Shown one piece after another: positions 25,569 to 31,869 of a stretch of DNA of 64,000 nucleotides; the first letter of the stretch is position 1; every line of letters starts with the position of its first letter. The translations under genes and the position numbers were made by a program. Source of the DNA: JAAFIP01 sp043728315. Its GTDB lineage: Bacteria > Pseudomonadota > Gammaproteobacteria > Burkholderiales > Burkholderiaceae_C. The stretch is from positions 1-64,000 of the forward strand of contig JAYTMT010000016.1 of assembly GCA_043728315.1 (NCBI GenBank). Reading direction: 5' to 3'. The notes beneath the pieces were generated by a model, which saw nothing but the letters and a program-made list of their open reading frames with translations, was not told the DNA's origin and did not search any database.

Positions 25569-26276
25569 TTATTGCTTTGGCACAGGCAGGCCAGCAGCTG
25601 GAGGTTTTTTTGCTTCGGCACGCTTTTTCTCTAGCTGCGTTTTGCGCTGCGCAGCCTGCGTTTGCCGTTCTTCGTAAGCTTGCCGGTTCGCAGCGGCTTT
25701 GACGGCTTGCTCAGCCACATTTGGCACGGCTTTGGTTTTAATTGTTGGCTTGCTGGGCAGGGCAGCTGGCGTTTTAGCCAGTCTTGGGGCTGGTGGGTTT
25801 TGCAGCAATTCTTGTTCTTTATTTGCTTTATCCGCGCGCTTTTGCTCAGCGCCAGCCAAGCGCTCTTGCGTGCGCTGCAGCGCTTCTTCGCGGTTTTTAG
25901 CAGCTGCGGCCTGTTTTTCAGCCGATAGCTTGTCGTCGATGTTTTGCATCTGCTTTGCGCCGCTTTCTTTGCGCTGTGCGTCATTCAAAGCGATTTCTTG
26001 GCGACGCAAATCATCCATGCGTGCAGCATGCTCGGCACGCTGTTTTTCAAGGCAAGCATTCACCGCAAAGTTTTGGTAGCACGCTGCACGGGCTTGCGCA
26101 TTGCTTTGCACATGCTGCACACGCTCACCGGTAATTCGGCTGCGCTCAAGTGCTATTTTTTCTTCTGAATTTTGAATATTTTTAGCCAATGTCAGCGTCA
26201 TATGGTCATATATAGCTACTATTAATATAGCGGATATAATATTCCAAACGAATGCTGGCAGGCGTGGTTTGTGCAT
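25569..26276 (-). CDS. hypothetical membrane-anchored coiled-coil protein
   Basis: A 235-residue protein with no recognised domain. One N-terminal membrane segment (about residues 8-27) is followed by a long Ala/Lys/Glu/Gln-rich coiled coil (about 35-140) and a basic Pro-rich tail. The region after the anchor, YDHMTLTLAKNIQNSE, is read directly from a dispersed-repeat copy, so the membrane boundary of this protein is repeat-derived. It begins two bases after the zapE stop, implying co-transcription. Two cysteines (ACYQNFAVNACLEKQ) suggest a periplasmic disulfide. Confidence 0.7.
   Translation of the reverse strand: MHKPRLPAFVWNIISAILIVAIYDHMTLTLAKNIQNSEEKIALERSRITGERVQHVQSNAQARAACYQNFAVNACLEKQRAEHAARMDDLRRQEIALNDAQRKESGAKQMQNIDDKLSAEKQAAAAKNREEALQRTQERLAGAEQKRADKANKEQELLQNPPAPRLAKTPAALPSKPTIKTKAVPNVAEQAVKAAANRQAYEERQTQAAQRKTQLEKKRAEAKKPPAAGLPVPKQ
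26168..26232 (-). repeat. dispersed 55-bp repeat, copy 6 (inside coiled-coil gene)
   Basis: On the minus strand it reads TATATGACCATATGACG, then CTGACATTGGC and an A/T-rich stretch. It is in frame within the 5' part of the coiled-coil membrane protein gene. Confidence 0.9.
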
Positions 26277-26277
26277 G

Positions 26278-27381
26278 TCAGGTCAGCCGCGTGTCCACAC
26301 TGCGCCGCTCCAGCGCCAAAAATTCTGCGCTTTGCATTTCGTTGAGCCGCGACGCTGTGCGCGGAAACTCATGCGCCAGCGGGCCTTCGGTATACAGCTG
26401 CTCTGGCGCTACCGCAGCAGACATGATCAGCTTAACCCGCCTGTCATACAACACATCCACCAGCCAAGTAAAACGCCGCGCCTCAGAGGCATGGCGCACA
26501 AACATTTGCGGCACATCCGACAGCAGCACCGTGTGAAACTGTGTAGCCAGCTCCAAATAATCGTTCATGCTGCGCGGGCCGCCGCACAGCACTTTAAAGT
26601 CAAACCACACAATGCCACCAGCTTTGCGCCGCGCCATGATTTCGCGCGCTTCAATGTGCAGGGTGCGGTCTTCGTCTTTGCTCTCGGCCAGTTGGTTAAA
26701 GGCATCTTGCATGGCTGCATCGGCCTGTGCGCCCAGGGGCGTGTGGTAGAGCACCACGCGCTCCATGGTGCGGCGGCGGTAGTCGGTGCCGTTGTCCACG
26801 TTAACCACCTCAAGCTGCTTTTTAAGCAGGGCAATCGCAGGCAAAATCCGGTCGCGGTGCAGACCATCGGGGTAGAGGCCATCGGGAGGGAAATTGCTAG
26901 TGGTAACCATGCCTACGCCGTTTTTAAACAGCGCATCAAGCAGGCGGTGCAAAATCATCGCATCAGTGATGTCCGCCACGTGAAATTCGTCAAAGCATAT
27001 CAAGCGGTAGCGCTTGGCCATGCGCTTACCCAGCTCGTCCAGCGGATTGACCACCCCTTGCAAATCCGCCAACTCGCGGTGTACCTCGCGCATGAATTCA
27101 TGAAAATGCAGGCGCGTTTTGCGCTGTAGTGGCACGGCGTTGTAAAAACAATCCATCAAAAAGCTCTTACCCCGCCCTACCCCGCCAAACATATACACGC
27201 CCTTGGGAGTATCTGGGCGGTTGATCAGCTTTTTAAAAGCGTTAGAGCGCTTTTCTTTGAAAGCCGCCCACTCAGTAGCGCAACGCTCCAGCTCGGCCAC
27301 AGCACGCTCCTGCGCGGGGTCGCTGGTGTAGCCGCGCTGGACTAGCTCAGATTGGTAGACTTTTAAAACAGGTAGCATCAT
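26278..27381 (-). CDS. zapE: cell division ATPase ZapE (AFG1-like)
   Basis: AFG1/LACE1-type ATPase that associates with the Z-ring in E. coli. The 367-residue product has Walker A in YMFGGVGRGKSFLMD, an aromatic/basic segment TRLHFHEFMREVH, Walker B in LICFDEFHVADITDAM and TSNFPPDGLYPDGLHR, all hallmarks of the family. The start codon (ATGATG at 27381) lies in the T-run of an upstream terminator hairpin, and no Shine-Dalgarno sequence precedes it. In relatives zapE directly follows lpd; here a lipoprotein gene and a terminator separate them. Confidence 0.96.
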   Translation of the reverse strand: MMLPVLKVYQSELVQRGYTSDPAQERAVAELERCATEWAAFKEKRSNAFKKLINRPDTPKGVYMFGGVGRGKSFLMDCFYNAVPLQRKTRLHFHEFMREVHRELADLQGVVNPLDELGKRMAKRYRLICFDEFHVADITDAMILHRLLDALFKNGVGMVTTSNFPPDGLYPDGLHRDRILPAIALLKKQLEVVNVDNGTDYRRRTMERVVLYHTPLGAQADAAMQDAFNQLAESKDEDRTLHIEAREIMARRKAGGIVWFDFKVLCGGPRSMNDYLELATQFHTVLLSDVPQMFVRHASEARRFTWLVDVLYDRRVKLIMSAAVAPEQLYTEGPLAHEFPRTASRLNEMQSAEFLALERRSVDTRLT

Positions 27382-27405
27382 AAAAACGCCCGGCGAACCG
27401 GGCGT
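27382..27405 (-). terminator. Rho-independent terminator with UUCG tetraloop
   Basis: On the minus strand ACGCCCGG, loop TTCG, CCGGGCGT, then TTTTT: a perfect 8-bp GC-rich stem with a UUCG loop. It sits 18 bp after the lipoprotein stop and its T-run touches the zapE start codon. Confidence 0.92.
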
Positions 27406-27422
27406 ATATTAATTGCATGAGT

Positions 27423-27881
27423 TTATTTTTTCGCTTCAGGCGCAGCACCTTTGAGTGGCGTGCCTTCTTTTTCTTCTCGGCGATCAAAAATCAAGGTGTC
27501 ACCAAAAACCATCTGAATCCATGTGGGGTAGGTGTAAGCAGTACCTTTATTGTGGTCTATGATTGCACCGATTCCACCACCAAAGATGATGTTACCAGCC
27601 ATGCCTGCATTGCCGCGAGAAATAGCACGTCCGTTAGCATCTGTTTGACCAGCAGAAACGCAGTTGATGTCTAAGTCTTTGCTAGAGCGGCGCACCATAA
27701 CGGTATCACCTGATTTAGCGGGGATCACACCATAATCATTGGTGAGTTTGCACTCCGCGCCTTTAACCGTTTCCCCTGATTTGGTCAGAGTTTCAAGTTT
27801 CATGGGGTGACTAGTGTCGTTGGTGATTGAAGCGCAGCCAGTTGCCAAAACAGCAAGAGCGAATACCGAAAGAAGTTTCAT
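27423..27881 (-). CDS. hypothetical lipoprotein
   Basis: A 152-residue secreted protein with signal peptide and lipobox LATGC (acylated Cys at residue 16). The mature part contains two further cysteines (GAECKLTND, DINCVSAG) that could form a disulfide, and a glycine-rich hydrophobic stretch GNIIFGGGIGAIID. Similar small lipoproteins are known in many proteobacteria, but no function is established. It lies between lpd and zapE and ends in its own strong terminator. Confidence 0.78.
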   Translation of the reverse strand: MKLLSVFALAVLATGCASITNDTSHPMKLETLTKSGETVKGAECKLTNDYGVIPAKSGDTVMVRRSSKDLDINCVSAGQTDANGRAISRGNAGMAGNIIFGGGIGAIIDHNKGTAYTYPTWIQMVFGDTLIFDRREEKEGTPLKGAAPEAKK

Positions 27882-27901
27882 TGAAGCCTAAAATAAAGGG
27901 T

Positions 27902-29329
27902 TTAAAAATTGAGCGTGCGCTTATCCACCGCCAACGCTGCTTCTTTCGTTGCCTCACTTAAAGATGGATGCGCGTGACAGATTCTAGCGATGTCTTCAGC
28001 CGACGCTCTGAATTCCATGGCTACCACCGCCTCAGCAATCAGCTCGCTGGCAAAGGGGCCCACAATGTGCACGCCCAATATCTCATCCGTCACAGCGTCA
28101 GCCAGCATTTTGACCATGCCCGTGGTATCGCCCAGCGCCCGCGCGCGACCGTTGGCCATGAAGGGGAAGCTGCCTGCCTTGTAGGCGCGGCCTGCGGCTT
28201 TGAGTTGCTGCTCGGTTTGGCCCACCCACGCAATTTCGGGGCTGGTGTAGATCACCCAAGGCACGGTGTTGAAATTCACATGGCCATGCTGGCCTGCGAT
28301 ACGCTCGGCCACGGCCACGCCCTCTTCCTCGGCTTTGTGAGCCAACATCGGGCCGCGCACCACATCGCCCACCGCCCACACGTTTGGCAGGTTGGTTTTG
28401 CAGTGGTCGTCCACCACCACCATGCCGCGCTCGTCGAGCGCTAGGCCTACCGCTTCGGTATTCAGCCCTGTGGTATTGGCCGTGCGCCCAATCGAAATGA
28501 TCAGCTTGTCCACATCCAGCGTTTGCGCTTCGCCTTTGGCATTGGCGTAAGCTATCGACACGCCTTTTTTGCTGTTTGTAATCTCGCCCACTTTCACACC
28601 CAGCTCAATCTTCAAGCCCTGCTTGTCAAAAGCCTTTTTAGCCTCTTTGGCAATCTGCTCGTCCACTGCACCCAAGAAGGTAGGCAGACCCTCCAAAATC
28701 GTCACATCAGCGCCCAAACGCCGCCACACCGAGCCCATCTCTAGCCCAATCACGCCCGAGCCAATCACGCCCAGTTTTTTCGGCACAGCGCCAATTTTTA
28801 AAGCCCCGTCGTTAGACAAAATATTCTCTTCATCAAACGGCGTGCCCAGCAAAGCGCGCGCATTCGAGCCCGTGGCCACGATGATGTGTTTACCTGCAAT
28901 TACTTCGCTGGCTGCGCCAGCCACGTTGATGTCATAGACACCATCTTTGGCAGCCACAAACGACCCGCGACCATGAAAAAAGGTCACCTTGTTCTTTTTG
29001 AACAAATACAAAATCCCATCGTTGTTTTGCTTAACCACCGTGTCTTTGCGCCCCAGCATTTTGCCAATGTCAATGCTCAAATCTTTAAGCCCAATACCAT
29101 GATCTGCAAAGTGATGCCCCGCCTGCTCAAAATGCTCCGAGCTTTGTAGCAAAGCCTTAGAAGGAATGCAGCCCACATTGGTGCAAGTGCCGCCCAATGC
29201 AGACCCACCCTTGGCGTTTTTCCACTCGTCCACACAAGCCACTTGAAACCCAAGCTGTGCAGCACGAATAGCCGCAATATAGCCACCAGGACCACCACCG
29301 ATAACAATAACGTCGAATTGTTTGCTCAT
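27902..29329 (-). CDS. lpdA: dihydrolipoyl dehydrogenase (E3)
   Basis: FAD-dependent E3 component that reoxidises dihydrolipoamide of 2-oxoacid dehydrogenases with NAD+. The 475-residue product has the FAD motif VIGGGPGGYIAA, the redox disulfide in GGTCTNVGCIPSKALLQ, an NAD motif GSGVIGLEMGSVW and the C-terminal catalytic HAHPSLSEA with the proton-relay His. It belongs with odhB and sucA upstream, but is separated from odhB by about 1 kb carrying a toxin-like kinase pair; the small partner gene's stop directly abuts this ATG. Confidence 0.98.
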   Translation of the reverse strand: MSKQFDVIVIGGGPGGYIAAIRAAQLGFQVACVDEWKNAKGGSALGGTCTNVGCIPSKALLQSSEHFEQAGHHFADHGIGLKDLSIDIGKMLGRKDTVVKQNNDGILYLFKKNKVTFFHGRGSFVAAKDGVYDINVAGAASEVIAGKHIIVATGSNARALLGTPFDEENILSNDGALKIGAVPKKLGVIGSGVIGLEMGSVWRRLGADVTILEGLPTFLGAVDEQIAKEAKKAFDKQGLKIELGVKVGEITNSKKGVSIAYANAKGEAQTLDVDKLIISIGRTANTTGLNTEAVGLALDERGMVVVDDHCKTNLPNVWAVGDVVRGPMLAHKAEEEGVAVAERIAGQHGHVNFNTVPWVIYTSPEIAWVGQTEQQLKAAGRAYKAGSFPFMANGRARALGDTTGMVKMLADAVTDEILGVHIVGPFASELIAEAVVAMEFRASAEDIARICHAHPSLSEATKEAALAVDKRTLNF

Positions 29330-29506
29330 TTAATTTACTTTCAGTTTAACAAGTTGGCCGTTCTGCTGAACGATAAGAAACGTATTGGTTTGACGCGCAA
29401 TTTCCTGCGCACGTAAAAATGCACGCTCCAGTGCAGCAGGCGCGTTGCGCAAGTCAGGCGTTATTGCCTCAGAAATAGGCTTGAGATTCACAGTCATCAC
29501 ACTCAT
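29330..29506 (-). CDS. 58-residue partner (likely antitoxin) of zeta-like kinase
   Basis: A small open frame beginning SVMTVNLKPISEAITPDLRN and continuing with a helical segment (ALERAFLRAQEIARQT) and a short end containing FLIVQQNGQLVKL. Its ATG overlaps the upstream kinase stop by two bases, and its TAA is directly followed by the lpd ATG. Small genes of this type next to zeta-toxin-like kinases suggest an antitoxin or regulatory partner; this is inference from context and codon continuity. Confidence 0.72.
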   Translation of the reverse strand: MSVMTVNLKPISEAITPDLRNAPAALERAFLRAQEIARQTNTFLIVQQNGQLVKLKVN

Positions 29507-30027
29507 ATCCGCTCACTCCAATCAATCATTCTGTAGGGGCTTTGCGACGAATCAATCAATGTCCAAACATCCACCAAAGGTTTGTATATTTGCTCAAAAT
29601 TCACCATGCCTGATGCAAAGCGTCTTTCTATCACACACTTTTCAATATTGTGACCGCCCTGCTTGACTCGCTGTGCAACTCGTTCAATCGCAAAGTGCAC
29701 AGAAGGTAAAGACAGAAAAAATAATTCAATTCGGTAACCAGCATAGCGCCACCGAGGAATCATTCTCGCGTAGCCTCGCCCACTCATCGTTGTCTCGAAT
29801 GCAAAGTTCTCACCTGCCGCAGCATGCTTCGCAATCAATTCCAACATCAGCCGTCCTGCTGAAATCGCAGCTGATTCAGGCGCAAAAGGTGAGATACCAG
29901 CAGCAATCAAATCAGCATTGATAAAAATCGGACAACTCGCCTCAGACGGCAAAAATTCTCTGGCAAAAGTTGTTTTTCCAGCACCATTAGGCCCGGCAAA
30001 GATAATGATTTTTTTGCCTCGACTCAT
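29503..30027 (-). CDS. zeta-toxin-like P-loop kinase
   Basis: A 174-residue protein with Walker A in IIIFAGPNGAGKTTFARE, INADLIAAGISPF, and FAFETTMSGRGYARMI, which match the zeta toxin/UDP-N-acetylglucosamine kinase-like fold. Zeta toxins phosphorylate peptidoglycan precursors, but the chromosomal subgroup to which this belongs has few characterised members. The start at ATG 30027 is preferred to the GTG three bases before. It is translationally coupled to the 58-residue gene and inserted between odhB and lpd. Confidence 0.82.
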   Translation of the reverse strand: MSRGKKIIIFAGPNGAGKTTFAREFLPSEASCPIFINADLIAAGISPFAPESAAISAGRLMLELIAKHAAAGENFAFETTMSGRGYARMIPRWRYAGYRIELFFLSLPSVHFAIERVAQRVKQGGHNIEKCVIERRFASGMVNFEQIYKPLVDVWTLIDSSQSPYRMIDWSERI

Positions 30028-30391
30028 CACAATACACAGGTAAGCTTACACAACATCATGACCCACATACTTCTCTGTACAACAGAACTCAGTCTTTTAC
30101 TCATTACATGTGAAATTAAAAAGGTGCGGAGGGGAGGAATCGAACCTCCCTCGTCCCTCTTCTTGCCAAACCAAAGTTTTTCAATCAATGCTGCTCTCGC
30201 ATGGGGCGAACTAACCACCAGGTCTCCGCAGGAACGTGCCCGCTTGCCATGCTTGCCCTAAGGCGTTAAATAAGTCCATAACAAACTCCTTGGTTAACAT
30301 TACTGCAAAGACTAGGTGGTTCATCATCGCCCCATACGAGACAGTCATCTGAAGTATCACTAAGATTTTTAGCGTGAAGACGGTTTAAAAG
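30028..30391. other. 364-bp spacer with tRNA-like 3' half and large inverted repeat
   Basis: No protein gene is supported. On the minus strand, 30149-30133 forms a perfect T-arm (GGAGG, loop TTCGATT, CCTCC), and 30230-30224 (TGCGGAG) pairs with 30131-30125 (CTCCGCA) like an acceptor stem. The enclosed 106 bases, however, lack a normal D-arm and anticodon arm. In addition 30191-30227 and 30310-30344 are imperfect inverted repeats (GGTGG followed by CGCCCCATnCGAGA). It could be a degenerate tRNA, an old attachment site or a structured RNA. Confidence 0.55.
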
Positions 30392-31675
30392 TTAAATATC
30401 AAACAACAAACGCGCCGGATCTTCTAGCGCCTCTTTCATGGCTACCAAGCCGAGCACGGCTTCGCGGCCGTCGATGATTCGGTGGTCGTAACTCATGGCG
30501 AAATAGTTCATGGGGCGTACCACCACTACACCGCCTTCGACCATGGCGCGGTCTTTGGTGGCGTGCACGCCTAGGATGGCGCTTTGCGGTGGGTTGATGA
30601 TGGGGGTGGACATCATGGAACCGAACGTGCCGCCATTGCTGATTGAGAACGTGCCGCCAGTCATGTCTTCCATGCCTAGCTTGCCTTCGGCGGCTTTTTT
30701 GCCAAATTCAGCGATCTTTTTCTCGATGTCGGCAAAGCTCATTTGGTCGGCATTGCGCAAAATGGGCACGACCAAGCCGCGTGGGCTGCCGACTGCGATG
30801 CCGATGTCAAAGTAGCCGTGGTACACAATATCGTTGCCGTCTACTGAGGCATTGAGTACTGGGAATTTTTTCAGGGCATGCACGGCCGCCTTGACAAAGA
30901 AACTCATGAAACCGAGTTTCACAGCGTGTTCTTTTTCAAACTTTTCTTGGAAGCGCTTGCGCATTTCCATCACGGGTGCCATGTTGACTTCGTTGAAGGT
31001 AGTCAAGATGGCATTGGTGGACTGCGATTGCAGCAAACGCTCGGCCACGCGGGCACGCAGGCGGCTCATGGGCACGCGCTGCTCGGGGCGATCACCTAGG
31101 CCAGTGTCAACTGCGGGTGCTGCCACTTGGGCCAACACGGTTTTGGGCGCACCTGTGGGGATATTTGTAGTATTTGGGGCAGATGTCACCGTCGCAGGGG
31201 CGTTGTTAGCTCCCGAATTAATAGCGCCCAAGACATCGCCCTTAGTTACACGGCCATCCTTGCCGCTGCCAGCTACTGAGCCTGCGGCCATGCTGTTGTC
31301 GGCCATGATCTTGGCTGCTGCTGGCATGGCCACGCCTGCCATGCTGGTGCCTGTGGAGGCTGGCGCGGCTGCTGGAGCAGATGCCATTGCAGCCACTGGC
31401 GCAGCCGCCGCAGCGGCCGAAGCGCCAGCCGAAGCTGTGGTGTCGATGCGTGCAATCAACTGCTCAGCAATCACGGTGCCGCCGCTGGCCACCACTAATT
31501 CCACGAGCACGCCAGAGCTGGGCGCGGGCACTTCCAGCACGACTTTGTCGGTCTCAATTTCAATCAAAATTTCGTCAGCGGTGACCGCGTCGCCCGCTTT
31601 CTTTTTCCATTGCAGCATGGTGGCCTCGGCCACGGATTCGGACAGCTGGGGGACTTTTACTTCTACGATTGCCAT
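30392..31675 (-). CDS. odhB: 2-oxoglutarate dehydrogenase E2, dihydrolipoyl succinyltransferase
   Basis: Core acyltransferase of the 2-oxoglutarate dehydrogenase complex in the TCA cycle. The 427-residue product has one lipoyl domain with lipoyl-Lys in EIETDKVVLEVPAP (about residue 43), a long Ala/Pro-rich linker (about 80-120), a peripheral subunit-binding segment (GSGKDGRVTKGDVLGAI) and the catalytic domain ending in MSYDHRIIDGREAV with the active-site His and Asp. It is preceded by sucA across a spacer occupied by a long hairpin element. Confidence 0.98.
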   Translation of the reverse strand: MAIVEVKVPQLSESVAEATMLQWKKKAGDAVTADEILIEIETDKVVLEVPAPSSGVLVELVVASGGTVIAEQLIARIDTTASAGASAAAAAAPVAAMASAPAAAPASTGTSMAGVAMPAAAKIMADNSMAAGSVAGSGKDGRVTKGDVLGAINSGANNAPATVTSAPNTTNIPTGAPKTVLAQVAAPAVDTGLGDRPEQRVPMSRLRARVAERLLQSQSTNAILTTFNEVNMAPVMEMRKRFQEKFEKEHAVKLGFMSFFVKAAVHALKKFPVLNASVDGNDIVYHGYFDIGIAVGSPRGLVVPILRNADQMSFADIEKKIAEFGKKAAEGKLGMEDMTGGTFSISNGGTFGSMMSTPIINPPQSAILGVHATKDRAMVEGGVVVVRPMNYFAMSYDHRIIDGREAVLGLVAMKEALEDPARLLFDI

Positions 31676-31705
31676 TTTGTGGTTTCCTGATGGTTATTTG
31701 GGGAA

Positions 31706-31860
31706 GGACATCCGGCCGCGAAGGGCGCGAAATTTACGCGAAGGACGCGAAAGAAGAGAAGACAAAAAAATACAAAAAAGTTTCAAAATAGAAAAAACCA
31801 TTTTTGGTATTTATTTTGCGTCTTTCGCGTAAATTTCGCGTCCTTCGCGGCCGGATGTCC
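31706..31860. repeat. 155-bp long inverted repeat built from CGCGAAAGG-like units
   Basis: Arms of about 44 bases (31706-31749 and 31817-31860) match with two mismatches, beginning GGACATCCGGCCGCGAAGG; the loop is A/T-rich. The inner part CCGGCCGCGAAGGGCGCGAA is shared with the hairpin at 16765, while the outermost bases differ between the two elements yet stay complementary within each. It occupies nearly all of the sucA-odhB spacer. Confidence 0.92.
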
Positions 31861-31869
31861 GTATTTAAT

